Counted from the first letter of the stretch, positions 53,499-63,345 are shown. The stretch: DNA of 64,000 nucleotides from SAR202 cluster bacterium (GCA_009392005.1 VFHL01000010.1:1-64000), one strand, 5' to 3'. Notes: a model not told the origin generated them from the sequence alone. A program made the numbers and translations.

Positions 53499-54959
53499 TT
53501 ATTTGTCAGTCGTTTCAGAGTCTTCAGTGGGAGAATTAGTATCTTCCCCCTCCTTTGTATTATCCGCTTTGGTAGTTCCATCTCGCGCAATTGTGACTAG
53601 TGAGTCCATTGCTTTTCTCTGTTTGACACTTCTTTGGACCGATGTACGGGCTTCTTCAGATTCAATTAATTGTTTCATCTGTTCTTGTTGCTCTGGTGTG
53701 GCATTTTCATCCAGACCAGTTACGCGTTCTAGTTCAGTTTGTATTTCATCTTCTGTCGCCTCAATGGATTCTTCTTCTATCACTTGGCCAAGTATAAGTG
53801 AATTTGTGACGCGACTCTCTGCGTCCGGCCTCATTTGTTCAACCATATCTTCGATCGTAGTTCCACTCATTGATAAATAACTCTCAAGCTCCATACCCAT
53901 AGATCTAAGTCTCTCTGCTTGCGTTCTCAACAGGTGTTCGATTTCTTGATTCACCATGATCGGTGCAAATTCCAGCGTCGCCCCTTCGATGACCTGCTTC
54001 AACACCTCGGTTTCGTAGTTCTGCTTGACCTCTTCTTCTTTACGTGATGACAGATCTTCCGTGACGCTTAATTTCAAGGCGTCAAATGACTCATACCCCT
54101 CTCCGATGCCTTTTGCCCACTCATCATCCATAGGTGCAAGGTCCTGCCCTTTAATTTCCTTCAGGGTGACTTTATACCGTGTCTCTTTACCGGCGAGATC
54201 TTCAATCGAGTGGTCTTTAGGAATAGCGATATTGAATTCTCGTTCTTCATTCTGTGACATGCCAATAATTGCGTCCGAGAAACCAGGTGCAGGGAACTCG
54301 GATTCTGGACGAGGGTAGTATGTCCAGTCATCTTCATTCATAAACTGCCGCTCGTCAGTGGTATTGTCAGTTTTATCTTCATCCGAATCTGCGGGAATAT
54401 CTTCATTGGATATTGTGTTCTCGTCTGGTTCCAGTGGTGGTAAACCTGTTCCCCATGCTTCAAGCTTTAGGGTGACCATGTCGCCCATTTCGATTGCGCG
54501 GTCTACGGGTTCCCAAGGAGTACCGTCACGTTGCATGTTTTCCAAAACTTCCGTGATTTCATCTTCTGTGACGTTTGATTCTTCCCATGCGACACGGACC
54601 GATTGGTAATCACCAAGATCAACGGTTGGTTTCAAAGGGACAGTCGCTTTGACAATCAAAGGGGCTTCCTGCTCAATTTCAACTGTTGGTTGCCCTACTG
54701 CTTCAATCCCCTCCGATTGAATTGCTTTCGCTGTAAATTCGGGCACAAGGGTTTCTAACGCTTCTTCCACCAATGCTCCAGGTTTCAGAACTTGTTCTAA
54801 TACGCGGCGTGGCGCTTTTCCTTTGCGAAAACCGGGTACGTTTGCCTGTTGGACTATTTTTTTGTAGGCACGATTCTTGTGTACCTCAAATTCATCATCA
54901 TCAACTTCTATGTTCAAGACTATTTGACTGTCCGGAATTCGTTCTGTGCTAACTTTCAC
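53499..54959 (-). CDS. tig: Trigger factor Tig
   Basis: Trigger factor is the ribosome-bound folding chaperone and peptidyl-prolyl isomerase. The 486-residue protein has the ribosome-binding signature GFRKGKAPRRVLEQV near residue 45, a PPIase domain expanded by an acidic insert (DENTISNEDIPADSDEDKTD region), and a helical C-terminal arm ending in an acidic Thr/Asp/Glu-rich tail. GTG start after GGAGAAATC. It begins the tig-clpP-clpX operon under a CIRCE-type promoter. Confidence 0.95.
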   Translation of the reverse strand: MKVSTERIPDSQIVLNIEVDDDEFEVHKNRAYKKIVQQANVPGFRKGKAPRRVLEQVLKPGALVEEALETLVPEFTAKAIQSEGIEAVGQPTVEIEQEAPLIVKATVPLKPTVDLGDYQSVRVAWEESNVTEDEITEVLENMQRDGTPWEPVDRAIEMGDMVTLKLEAWGTGLPPLEPDENTISNEDIPADSDEDKTDNTTDERQFMNEDDWTYYPRPESEFPAPGFSDAIIGMSQNEEREFNIAIPKDHSIEDLAGKETRYKVTLKEIKGQDLAPMDDEWAKGIGEGYESFDALKLSVTEDLSSRKEEEVKQNYETEVLKQVIEGATLEFAPIMVNQEIEHLLRTQAERLRSMGMELESYLSMSGTTIEDMVEQMRPDAESRVTNSLILGQVIEEESIEATEDEIQTELERVTGLDENATPEQQEQMKQLIESEEARTSVQRSVKQRKAMDSLVTIARDGTTKADNTKEGEDTNSPTEDSETTDK

Positions 54960-55097
54960 GATTTCTCCAAATCCTGTGTTCCGACCGTTCGAAAAACTTA
55001 CTTAAGTGTATTATTCTCGTTGCAACCCTATCGCAATATAATTATACATCGCCCACCACGCCGCTGGAAGCTGTCCTTTGGAGTTTCTAGGCGGGCG

Positions 55098-55124
55098 TTA
55101 GCACTCCGGGTAGTCGACTGCTAA
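55098..55124. promoter_or_regulatory. CIRCE element (HrcA operator) upstream of tig
   Basis: TTAGCACTC (55098-55106), nine bases, then GACTGCTAA (55116-55124). This is the CIRCE inverted repeat TTAGCACTC-N9-GAGTGCTAA with one mismatch in the right arm. It starts ten bases after the -10 box of a strong promoter, the classical position for HrcA repression. Confidence 0.85.
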
Positions 55125-55133
55125 CGGAAAGTC

Positions 55134-55162
55134 AGACTAGCATCAGCGTATCTGTTTGTCAA
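55134..55162 (-). promoter_or_regulatory. Promoter of tig-clpP-clpX
   Basis: TTGACA (55157-55162) and TAGTCT (55134-55139) are separated by 17 bases on the minus strand. The predicted start falls at about 55127, next to the CIRCE element. A TATAAT (55041-55046) nearer the gene lacks a good -35 but may be a second promoter. Confidence 0.75.
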
Positions 55163-55269
55163 GATAATCTTAGCTTTTTCGGGTGGGTCATGCACTTCAA
55201 TAAAATCGATATCAGAATAGGCAGACCTAAATGTTCCTTAATTAATAATGGATCAGGATCATGTTAAGG

Positions 55270-57069
55270 TTATTTTGGCGGATTGTTTGCGATTTCAAGT
55301 CCTAGTTCTGTTAATTGATTTGGTTCCGCTGGGGTCGGAGCTCCTGTCAGCGGATCCACTCCTGCTTGTGTTTTGGGAAACGGAATCACTTCTCTGATGG
55401 TTTCTTCATTGGCGAGTAGCATTACAAACCGGTCTACTCCTGGCGCAATGCCACCATGAGGGGGGGCTCCAAATTCAAAAGCGTTAAGCAAGTGACCAAA
55501 TTGATTTTCAATTTCATCTTTTGTGTATCCAAGAGCTTGGAAAATCTCTAGTTGGAGCTCTTTTTGATGAATTCGAATGCTGCCACTGGCAATTTCATAG
55601 CCATTGCAAACCATGTCATATGAGCGTGACATAATTTCTCCTGGGTTGGTTGATACCTTTGATATATCGCTTTCTATGGGAGCAGTAAAAGGATGATGTA
55701 CAGAGTCCCAGCGGTTTTCTTCTTCGTTCCAGTCAAATAATGGCATTTCAGTGATAAAACCTAATGCTAGAAGGTCTTCTGGAGCCAATTTCATTTTCAG
55801 ACCCATTTCCTGCCGGATCACTCCTAGGGCTGGAGCAACGACTGATTCTGCTCCCGCCACAATCAAGATCAGATCACCATTCTTCGCATCAAAATGTCCT
55901 GCTATCGCTTCAAGGTCTTCCTCGGTCAATGCGCGAGCGATAGATGAGCGGATTCCGCTTAAGGAGACCTTGTCATCGTCACCAATCAAGTTGATTGCAA
56001 CAAGGCCCTGGGCTCCCTGGGAACGGGCGAGTTCAACCAGTTCATCAATTTGTCGACGAGAATAGTCGGCACATCCCACTGCATTTATTCCACGGACGAC
56101 ACCACCATCTTCTACGGCAGATTTCAGAATCCCAACATTTGATTGTTTTGCAATACTTGAGAGTTCTTGTATTTCCATCCCAAATCGAAGATCTGGTTTG
56201 TCGCTTCCAAATCGAAGCATCGCTTCTTTAAACGTTAATCTAGGGAAGGGCTCAATAATCTTTTTATCCGGGGTCACTTTCTTGATGAGATTCGTAAAAA
56301 GCTTTTCTGTTAAATCTAGGACATCATTTTCGGTGACAAAACTCATCTCAAGATCTAACTGTGTGAATTCTGGTTGTCTGTCTGACCTCGCATCTTCGTC
56401 GCGGAAGCACCGAGCAATTTGGAAATATTTTTCTATTCCCCCCACCATGAGCAGTTGTTTAAGTTGCTGGGGTGATTGGGGAAGCGCATAAACTGAACCA
56501 GGGGATAATCGACTGGGTACGATGTAATCTCGAGCCCCTTCAGGGGTGCTCTTGAGTAGTATCGGTGTTTCAACTTCGAGGAATCCTTCTGCATCAAGAT
56601 AATCCCTCATAAACTTAATCACTTTGTGACGAAGCTCAAGATTTTGAGTCATGCTTGGGCGTCGCATGTCAAGATATCGGTATTGCAGGCGGAGCAATTC
56701 GTCAACTTCCTCACTCTTTTCATCGTTGATGTAAAACGGAGGTGTATTGGAGGGGTTCAATATTGATACGGATGCCGCTTGGATCTCTATTTCACCTGTT
56801 TCTATCCGAGGATTTTCTGTTCCAGGTTGCCTTAGCACGACTTTTCCTTCAATTTGAATGACCCATTCATTCCGGATTGCTTCTGCCGTTTTGTGTGCGT
56901 CAGGTGTGATTTCAGGGTTGATTACAACCTGTACTATGCCCCATCGATCGCGAAGGTCAATGAAAATCAAATTTCCATGGTCTCGTCGCCTATGCACCCA
57001 TCCAGCGATGGAAACTGTTTCTTCCGCATCCTGTGACCGCAACTCGCCGCAGGTGTGACTTTTCAGCAT
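55270..57069 (-). CDS. aspS: Aspartyl-tRNA synthetase AspS
   Basis: A 599-residue bacterial-type AspRS with the N-terminal OB-fold anticodon domain (VSIAGWVHRRRDHGNLIFIDLR), motif 2 (YFQIARCFRDEDARSDRQPEF), the GAD insertion domain and motif 3 (PPHGGIAPGVDRFVML). It has PEGARDYIVPSR and QSPQQLKQLLM, typical of the bacterial enzyme. Whether it is discriminating or also makes Asp-tRNA-Asn cannot be settled by sequence alone. No other gene shares its transcript. Confidence 0.97.
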   Translation of the reverse strand: MLKSHTCGELRSQDAEETVSIAGWVHRRRDHGNLIFIDLRDRWGIVQVVINPEITPDAHKTAEAIRNEWVIQIEGKVVLRQPGTENPRIETGEIEIQAASVSILNPSNTPPFYINDEKSEEVDELLRLQYRYLDMRRPSMTQNLELRHKVIKFMRDYLDAEGFLEVETPILLKSTPEGARDYIVPSRLSPGSVYALPQSPQQLKQLLMVGGIEKYFQIARCFRDEDARSDRQPEFTQLDLEMSFVTENDVLDLTEKLFTNLIKKVTPDKKIIEPFPRLTFKEAMLRFGSDKPDLRFGMEIQELSSIAKQSNVGILKSAVEDGGVVRGINAVGCADYSRRQIDELVELARSQGAQGLVAINLIGDDDKVSLSGIRSSIARALTEEDLEAIAGHFDAKNGDLILIVAGAESVVAPALGVIRQEMGLKMKLAPEDLLALGFITEMPLFDWNEEENRWDSVHHPFTAPIESDISKVSTNPGEIMSRSYDMVCNGYEIASGSIRIHQKELQLEIFQALGYTKDEIENQFGHLLNAFEFGAPPHGGIAPGVDRFVMLLANEETIREVIPFPKTQAGVDPLTGAPTPAEPNQLTELGLEIANNPPK

Positions 57070-57239
57070 TAAATGTTCCTTCCAAAAGACATTTCACCCA
57101 TTATTTTTAAAGATACTATGGTTTGGTATATTAACCGATTTGTGTTGGTGATTGATTCTTTATAGGTGTTTTATTATGTGGTCAGTCAACTGAATACAAT
57201 TTCAATATGTTATAACTTCGGGTCAGTTGAACGTTTCGC

Positions 57240-59027
57240 TTAAGTTAGAGATGAGTCCAACATTTCAATTGACGTTTCGTGTATCGCATCGGTTTGCGTG
57301 ATAGGTGCAGAAGATCTCTCGTTAACGCGAATGTAGAGGACTGGGTCTTCATTTGATTCATAGCCCAATTCTTCTAATACACTGATATCCTCGGTTGGGC
57401 TCAACGTTCTAATAATTTTGTAGGGATAATTTTCGAGTAGGCATTGCTTGATAAGTTCTTGCGTTTTCTCTTCGTCGGGATCCCCGACGATGTGGTATTT
57501 AAGGGTTGCATTCAGCAACCGTCCAACGGCCTTCGCATAGTTAGCCGCAAAATGGCCGATTTTGTCATATTGCTGTAAGAAGCTACCTAATGTTTGCTCC
57601 GCAGCATTGGGTCCAACTGATCTATTTTCTGTGATATGCATCAAAGTGATCAAAACGTTAGCGACAACGGCATTTTCCGCTAGTGGTTTCCTTCTGTACC
57701 GTAGATATCCGAGATCTTCGTGTTCTTCGGCGAGGTCATAGTAGCCTGTGCCATCTTCTGAATGGAATTGGTCTTCAATCACTTTTGCTACCTCTAGAGC
57801 TCGATTTAAGTATGTTTTCTGGCCGGTAACTTGGAAGGCATCTAGGAGTGCTTTACATAGATGCGCGTTGTCCTGGACTAAGCCTGTTACTTGGGCGGTT
57901 ATATCCCAGTAGTGATAGGCTCCTTTTGTTTGGTCCCACATTTCTTCCCATAAAAAATCTAAGCATTTAAGGGCTAGAATTTCGTAATGTTTGTTATTCA
58001 GCAGCCACGACGCATAAAAGAATAATGAAATTGTTTGGGCTGATGCATCCAATAACAGGGTTGAATCTATTGGTGGTGGGTTCGTGGTGCCACGTTTAAT
58101 CTTGTCTTGTGAAAAATACTCTTGATCTGCAGCTTGGCTTGCAGCGAAATAGGCGCCTGATTTTTGCAAGAAATGCTGTTCAATAAATGAAAGTAGGTTT
58201 TCCGCGACGTTAAGATATACTGCTTTTTTGGTCACCTGGTATGCGTGAAGATAGTTGTTGGCATTAGCTGCATTTACTTCTAGTACTTTTTCTGTCTGCG
58301 GATCGGTCCAATCAATCCCATTTGAGTAACGGAACATGCCACCATCGATTTGGTCAAAAATGTCGCTTGTACTCATGCTTCCAAGGGTTTTCTCTACTAT
58401 TTTGATTTGGTTGTCATCGTTTTCAAAACGTTGTTGATATAACAGAAAATCGATTACATCAGGAGCTGGAAATTTTGGCATTTTCCCGAACCCACCGAAT
58501 TCAGGATCGAATATCTTGAGTATGTTTTGTGTAACGGTGGAAACCACGGACATGGTTGGTTTCGCTCCGAGTAGCAAGACTGGTTGTTGGGCCTCAGCTT
58601 GACTACGCACATGAGCAACTTGCTGATTCACATAATCGCGGCGTTGGGTGTATACATCCCTAACCTGCTGCATGACATGTCGCATGTCATCCGGAGCAAT
58701 ATATGTCGCTCCAGTCAGCGTATCGCCTGACGGCGTTAAGAATGCAGTTGAGGGCCACCCGCCCATATTATAGCGCTCGTTGATATCTGGTCGCCTATCA
58801 CTGTCGACCCGAATAGGTATGAAGTGCTCATTCAAGTACTGGGCAATAGTACCATCGTCATATGTCGTGGTATCCATGATATGGCACCAATGACACCATG
58901 TGGCTGTCAACATTAGCAAAATTGGCTTGTCTTCTTGTTCAGCTTCGTTGAAAGCATTGATGTTCCAAGAACGCCACATTATCGTGTCTGGTTTGTCTTG
59001 ATTCGTATCATTTTGATTTTGTGTCAT
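57240..59027 (-). CDS. DUF255 thioredoxin-like protein (YyaL/SSP411 family)
   Basis: A 595-residue cytosolic protein. The N-terminal thioredoxin-like domain has the CHWC motif in TATWCHWCHIMD and PDINERYNMGGWPSTAFLTP. The long C-terminal part is an alpha/alpha-barrel like those of six-hairpin glycosidases, with KMPKFPAPDVIDFLL and LVQDNAHLCKALLDAF. Homologues are widespread, including human SSP411, but the activity is unproven. ATG 59027 follows GGAG; an earlier GTG is inside the ribosome site. Confidence 0.9.
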   Translation of the reverse strand: MTQNQNDTNQDKPDTIMWRSWNINAFNEAEQEDKPILLMLTATWCHWCHIMDTTTYDDGTIAQYLNEHFIPIRVDSDRRPDINERYNMGGWPSTAFLTPSGDTLTGATYIAPDDMRHVMQQVRDVYTQRRDYVNQQVAHVRSQAEAQQPVLLLGAKPTMSVVSTVTQNILKIFDPEFGGFGKMPKFPAPDVIDFLLYQQRFENDDNQIKIVEKTLGSMSTSDIFDQIDGGMFRYSNGIDWTDPQTEKVLEVNAANANNYLHAYQVTKKAVYLNVAENLLSFIEQHFLQKSGAYFAASQAADQEYFSQDKIKRGTTNPPPIDSTLLLDASAQTISLFFYASWLLNNKHYEILALKCLDFLWEEMWDQTKGAYHYWDITAQVTGLVQDNAHLCKALLDAFQVTGQKTYLNRALEVAKVIEDQFHSEDGTGYYDLAEEHEDLGYLRYRRKPLAENAVVANVLITLMHITENRSVGPNAAEQTLGSFLQQYDKIGHFAANYAKAVGRLLNATLKYHIVGDPDEEKTQELIKQCLLENYPYKIIRTLSPTEDISVLEELGYESNEDPVLYIRVNERSSAPITQTDAIHETSIEMLDSSLT

Positions 59028-59047
59028 CTTTTTTTGCTCCACAAATG

Positions 59048-59074
59048 AAAAGACCCCCGATGGAGGGGGCCTTT
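59048..59074 (-). terminator. Intrinsic terminator of the IscA-like gene
   Basis: On the minus strand a 10-bp stem AAAGGCCCCC/GGGGGTCTTT (one G-U) closes a six-base loop and is followed by TTTCATTT. It lies about 32 bases after the Fe-S carrier stop and just before the DUF255 gene. Confidence 0.8.
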
Positions 59075-59105
59075 AAGTAATCATTTCGATAATGATTTGA
59101 TCAGA

Positions 59106-59465
59106 CTAGCATGCCTCCGGTTCGCCGGGAAGCTCTTCACTGGCAAACGAGGTTCCACATGCGCAGGTGCTTTTTGCTTCTTCATTCGTAATCTCAAACC
59201 CTGATTGCATTAACGTGTCATGATACTCAACGACACAAGCTCTCATCATATAGTTGCTGAGAGAATCCAAAACGATTGGTACACCTTCGACGTCGTGATG
59301 AACGTCGCCTTCCTTGGCAGCGTTTTCGAAGTTCATACCATAAGATAAACCGTGGCACCCACCTGGTGCTACAAACACTCTTAGAATAGCCGTGCTCGGA
59401 TCTTCCTCTCGCCCTATGAGTGTCTTCACTTTCTCAATCGCTTCTTCTGTAAACGTAACAGACAT
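59106..59465 (-). CDS. A-type iron-sulphur carrier (IscA/ErpA-like)
   Basis: A 119-residue HesB/IscA-family protein. Cluster ligands are Cys in APGGCHGLSYGMNF and the CAC pair in STCACGTSFAS. It has a short tail with one further Cys at the end (EPEAC). These carriers receive Fe-S clusters from a scaffold and pass them to apoproteins. No isc or suf genes are in the window; AGGGGTA lies upstream of ATG 59465. Confidence 0.92.
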   Translation of the reverse strand: MSVTFTEEAIEKVKTLIGREEDPSTAILRVFVAPGGCHGLSYGMNFENAAKEGDVHHDVEGVPIVLDSLSNYMMRACVVEYHDTLMQSGFEITNEEAKSTCACGTSFASEELPGEPEAC

Positions 59466-59665
59466 AGCATACCCCTTAATATTTTCCTACCAAATGATTA
59501 TCGGAAAAAGCTGAAACATTGTCAACTGGAACCACTAACATTGATAACCGTGACGATGCTATTATTTCCCCGATATCTTCTGGGTATATTTACAGTAATC
59601 ACATACCTTTATCGACTGACTAGAAAATCTACGCCGCCGGGTTGCCCTCAGATAGGAGAATTAAA

Positions 59666-60799
59666 ATGGTTTCTGTTACAAAAGAACGTGCAATTGAAAT
59701 ACTTTCAGACTTGGATAAATGTTCGGCGACATCCTTTCATGAAGAACGGGTGATGAGCTATATAAGGGCTTTTCTCAAAGATAAGGGTCTAGATTTTAGA
59801 TTAGACCAATATGGCAACATCATAGTCCATTACGTGACTGATTCTGATTCAGAGCCTATAGCATATGTCGCGCATATGGATCATCCGGGTTTTGAACTTT
59901 TGGGTTTGGATGATCGAGGTAGGTCTGTTGCCCGAGCGTTGGGAGGTGTTCCACCTGTTTCATTTGATGGCGGAACGAAAGTGAAGATTATTATGGGTAA
60001 TGAGGAAGAAGTGACAGGAGTCTTAGAGGCGAAGGTTAATGGTGTATTGGATCGGCAGGTGTTTATTCAACCAAATGGTGGAGCAGATATAATTGAACCA
60101 GCGTATGCTGTGTTTGACCTTCCTGAATTCCTGCTTTTGGATGATTTTATCCATATGCGCGCTTTGGACGATTTGGCAGGATGCGCAAGCATTATCAGTG
60201 TTTTGGAGTCAATGGTGTCGCAAAATATCAAGGCAAACTTCTACGGTGTTTTCACACGCGCGGAAGAAGTAGGGTTGATTGGGGCACGCCTTGTCGCGCG
60301 TGACCAGGAGCTGCCGGAAAATACGACAATTGTGTCTATTGAATCAAGTCGGACACTTCCAGGTGCAGAACAAGGAAAAGGCCCGGTTATACGGACTGGT
60401 GATGCTAGCTATACCTTTGATGGTGGAGCGGAGCGGCTGCTGTCCCGCACGGGTTCAATGTTGAAAGAAGAGGATGCAGATTTTCAATATCAACGTCAGT
60501 TGATGAGTGGAGGGACTTGTGAGGCAACAGCGTTTGCTTTACAGGGATATCAAGTAACAGGTCTCGCTTATCCTTTGGGCAATTATCATAATCAAGGCAA
60601 CCCATCGGAGGTTTCCCCATCTGGATCAGTTGAACTTGAGAACATTCACTCAGAAGACTTTTACAATGGCATTCGACTACTTACCGAAGCATTAAGTATA
60701 TCTGAAGATGAAGATCAAACGCCGTTAGCAAAACGGTTAGCAAATGTGCCAATTACTGATGAACAGCAATTAATCGATAGTTCTGGGCTAGGTACTTAG
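59666..60799 (+). CDS. M42-family metallopeptidase
   Basis: A 377-residue dinuclear-metal aminopeptidase of the M42 (FrvX/glutamyl aminopeptidase/endoglucanase M) type. Ligands appear in AHMDHPGFELLG, RALDDLAGCASI, FTRAEEVGLIGAR, and GNYHNQGN. It hydrolyses N-terminal residues from peptides and assembles into a dodecamer in known cases. AGGAG precedes ATG 59666; the upstream in-frame GTG adds only eight residues and is disfavoured. Confidence 0.92.
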   Translation: MVSVTKERAIEILSDLDKCSATSFHEERVMSYIRAFLKDKGLDFRLDQYGNIIVHYVTDSDSEPIAYVAHMDHPGFELLGLDDRGRSVARALGGVPPVSFDGGTKVKIIMGNEEEVTGVLEAKVNGVLDRQVFIQPNGGADIIEPAYAVFDLPEFLLLDDFIHMRALDDLAGCASIISVLESMVSQNIKANFYGVFTRAEEVGLIGARLVARDQELPENTTIVSIESSRTLPGAEQGKGPVIRTGDASYTFDGGAERLLSRTGSMLKEEDADFQYQRQLMSGGTCEATAFALQGYQVTGLAYPLGNYHNQGNPSEVSPSGSVELENIHSEDFYNGIRLLTEALSISEDEDQTPLAKRLANVPITDEQQLIDSSGLGT

Positions 60800-60815
60800 A
60801 TTAACAGTTGCCCGT

Positions 60816-61673
60816 CTACACGCTGGAGAGAGCCTGCCCACGAAGCTTTTTCAGGGCCTCAACGTTCTTTCTATCTGGACCTTTTCCATCGTAACCAGGA
60901 ACTTCGAGGAAAAACGGGATGCTTTGGAATAAAGGGTGTGCTAATAACGCTTGGAAACCTTCGTTACCAATAAAACCGTCGCCGATATTTTCATGTCGAT
61001 CGCGTTGTTCTCCTAAATCAACCTTAGAATCGTTTGCATGAACAGCGACCAAAGCTGATTCACCTAGGATGTCAGTAAATTCTTTCGCGGTGGATGCAAC
61101 GCTATCTGGAGTTGTGATGTTGTACCCCGAAGCAAATGTATGTGCTGTATCTAAGCAGACCTTTAATCGAGGATCATTCACAGGTTTGATAATTTTCGCA
61201 AGTTCATCAAAATGGGCTCCAATGTTTCTGCCCTGCCCTGCATTGTTTTCTAAGACTAGGTCTACGTCTTCAGGAGCATCATGTAAAACTCTCTTCAGTG
61301 CTTCGATAACTTGTGGGAGAACACTATCAATTCCTTTCCCTAAGTGGCTACCAACATGGAAAATGACGCCCGACCCACCAAGCTTCGCACATGTGTTGAG
61401 ATAGCGTTTCAGGGAATCGATAGCCTTTTCTAAGTTAACTTCCTTTGGTGTCGCAAGGTTAATTAAATAGATGCCATGAAGAAAGATCGGTTCAATTTTT
61501 GCTTCCGTCGCTTTCTGACGGAACAACTCGAATTCACTCTCATCACGTGTTTTGAAAGCCCAATTTTGGGGTGGCGATACGAAGATTTGGATTGCCTCAG
61601 CACCAATCTCTTGCGCTCGTTCGATTGAACTATCCAAAGTCCCTGCAGAAGATACGTGTGCTCCAATTTTCAT
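60816..61673 (-). CDS. nfo: Endonuclease IV Nfo
   Basis: An AP endonuclease that incises 5' of abasic sites. The 285-residue TIM barrel starts MKIGAHVSSAGTLD, has QIFVSPPQNW, FLHGIYLINLAT, VIFHVGSHLG, LENNAGQGRNIG, VCLDTAHTFASGY, HANDSKVDLGEQRDRHENIG and FLEVPGYDG, which carry the trinuclear zinc ligands. ATG 61673 follows GGAGGAAAAC. Confidence 0.96.
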   Translation of the reverse strand: MKIGAHVSSAGTLDSSIERAQEIGAEAIQIFVSPPQNWAFKTRDESEFELFRQKATEAKIEPIFLHGIYLINLATPKEVNLEKAIDSLKRYLNTCAKLGGSGVIFHVGSHLGKGIDSVLPQVIEALKRVLHDAPEDVDLVLENNAGQGRNIGAHFDELAKIIKPVNDPRLKVCLDTAHTFASGYNITTPDSVASTAKEFTDILGESALVAVHANDSKVDLGEQRDRHENIGDGFIGNEGFQALLAHPLFQSIPFFLEVPGYDGKGPDRKNVEALKKLRGQALSSV

Positions 61674-61723
61674 GTTTTCCTCCAAATAAATTCGATGCTC
61701 AATGTTTTTGCACTCTTACGATT

Positions 61724-62782
61724 TTAGGTGATCATCATGGCATCACCGAAGCTATAGAATCTATATCGTTCATCGATTGCGGCGGTATATGCTTTTTCTG
61801 CTAATTCTTTTCCTGCAAAACTTGCAACAAGCATTAATAACGTTGATTCAGGAAGATGAAAATTCGTAATCAGTGCATCGGTTAATTTAAATTTGAATCC
61901 GGGAAGAATGAAAAGATCTGTCCAGCCCTGGCATTGAGTGAGTGCTTCTAGGTTTTGTTGATTTTCACCAATGCCGCATGTGATCGCCACTTGTTCCAAT
62001 GCCCGCAAAGCCGTCGTCCCAACACAAACGATCCGTTTTTCCGATTTCTTTGCGTCTTTGATCAGTTTGGCTGATTCTTCTGGAAAGGAGAAATATTCGA
62101 CTCCAATATTATGCTCTGCAGGATTGTCGGTACGAACTGGCTGGAATGTCCCTAAGCCAACATGGAGAGTCAAAAACACAATTTGGACGCCCTTTTTTTC
62201 GATTTCTTCAAGAAGCGTTTCGGTGAAATGAAGGCCTGCGGTTGGGGCTGCAGCGCTACCATCGACTTTTGCGTACACTGTTTGATATCTCTCGGGAGCA
62301 GATAGTGGTTTTTGAATATAGGGAGGCAAAGGAACCTGACCATGGCGTTTGAGCGCATTTTGAAGTGCTTTTTCACTTTCGAACTTAATGATGCGTGTTC
62401 CGAGGTTTGTCGACAGGAGCACCTGACCTTGAACAGTGGCCTCGCCTTCCCCGACAATGAACTTTGCCCCTTTTTTTAGCCGGTTACCTGGTTTCGCGAG
62501 GACTTCCCACTCACCCTCCCTCAATTGGCGGATTAGCAAAAGCTCAATTTGTCCGCCCGAAGGAATTCGTTTCCCATATAGTCGAGCAGCGATAACTTTA
62601 CTGTTATTTACTATTAGTAGATCCCCGGGGTCCAAGTAGTCAGTTAAATTAGTAAAAATATGATGTTCTATTTCACTATTCTCGCGATTGACTGTCATTA
62701 GGCGAGAACTATCGCGAGGTTCAATGGGCTCTTGAGCGATCAATTCTTTCGGAAGGACGTAACTATATTCAGACGTCTTCAT
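61724..62782 (-). CDS. queA: tRNA preQ1(34) S-adenosylmethionine ribosyltransferase-isomerase QueA
   Basis: QueA transfers the ribosyl group of SAM to preQ1 in tRNA, making epoxyqueuosine. The 352-residue protein has ELIAQEPIEPRDSSRLM, DYLDPGDLLIVNNSKVIAARL, PTAGLHFTETLLE, VFLTLHVGLGTFQPV and HLPESTLLMLVASFAG. No tgt gene follows it here. With queF at 6.2 kb it shows that the organism makes Q-tRNA de novo or from preQ0. Confidence 0.97.
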   Translation of the reverse strand: MKTSEYSYVLPKELIAQEPIEPRDSSRLMTVNRENSEIEHHIFTNLTDYLDPGDLLIVNNSKVIAARLYGKRIPSGGQIELLLIRQLREGEWEVLAKPGNRLKKGAKFIVGEGEATVQGQVLLSTNLGTRIIKFESEKALQNALKRHGQVPLPPYIQKPLSAPERYQTVYAKVDGSAAAPTAGLHFTETLLEEIEKKGVQIVFLTLHVGLGTFQPVRTDNPAEHNIGVEYFSFPEESAKLIKDAKKSEKRIVCVGTTALRALEQVAITCGIGENQQNLEALTQCQGWTDLFILPGFKFKLTDALITNFHLPESTLLMLVASFAGKELAEKAYTAAIDERYRFYSFGDAMMIT

Positions 62783-62830
62783 GCTTATATTGATCCTTAT
62801 TTAGTGTCAGGAGATTGGTCTAGCAAGTAA

Positions 62831-62863
62831 GAGCGGTGGCTAAACTAGCCTTGGCCACCGCTC
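62831..62863. terminator. 13-bp hairpin after the cupredoxin gene
   Basis: GAGCGGTGGC (62831-62840) pairs with GCCACCGCTC (62854-62863), extended by three more pairs around a seven-base loop. It lies 41 bases past the cupredoxin stop and before queA. Confidence 0.75.
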
Positions 62864-62903
62864 TATATTAGTCATGCAATTTTTCAGTTGGAATGTGATC
62901 CAT

Positions 62904-63290
62904 TTACTCGGTAATGGTAAGTGTTCCAACCATTCCTGCTTCTTTGTGTCCCACAATGTCACAAACGAATGAGTAGGTTCCAGCGGTTAATGCGATTGAT
63001 CCACGCTCAGTTTGGCCGGCTGTTGCTACTATGTTTAAGTCTTTCCCTTCGATCACGAAACTATGGTCGACGACGCCCGTGTTTGTAAGCGCGATTTCAA
63101 TGGTGCCCGCCTTTGCTGTTAAAGAGCTCGGGTTAAACTTGAAATCATCAGACCCATTGACCTTAAGTGTGGTTTTCGTACTACTTGCCGCATCGGTGCC
63201 ACCGGTATCTCCACTGCTACATGCGACTCCTAATGCCAGACTCGACATTATTAAAAACAAACCCAAAATGGTGACGAATCTTTTCTTCAT
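62904..63290 (-). CDS. Cupredoxin-domain lipoprotein
   Basis: A 128-residue secreted electron-transfer-like protein. The signal peptide ends in the lipobox LGVAC (Cys 24), followed by a Ser/Thr/Gly linker. The cupredoxin domain has the type-1 copper ligands H76 (VVDHSF), C110, H115 (CDIVGH) and M120 (KEAGM). GGGGA precedes ATG 63290. Possible donors or acceptors (nitrite reductase, cytochrome oxidase) are not visible nearby. Confidence 0.9.
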   Translation of the reverse strand: MKKRFVTILGLFLIMSSLALGVACSSGDTGGTDAASSTKTTLKVNGSDDFKFNPSSLTAKAGTIEIALTNTGVVDHSFVIEGKDLNIVATAGQTERGSIALTAGTYSFVCDIVGHKEAGMVGTLTITE

Positions 63291-63345
63291 TAAATCCCCT
63301 GCCTTTCTTTTTTGGGCAAACATATTTTTGCCAACAATATTAACT

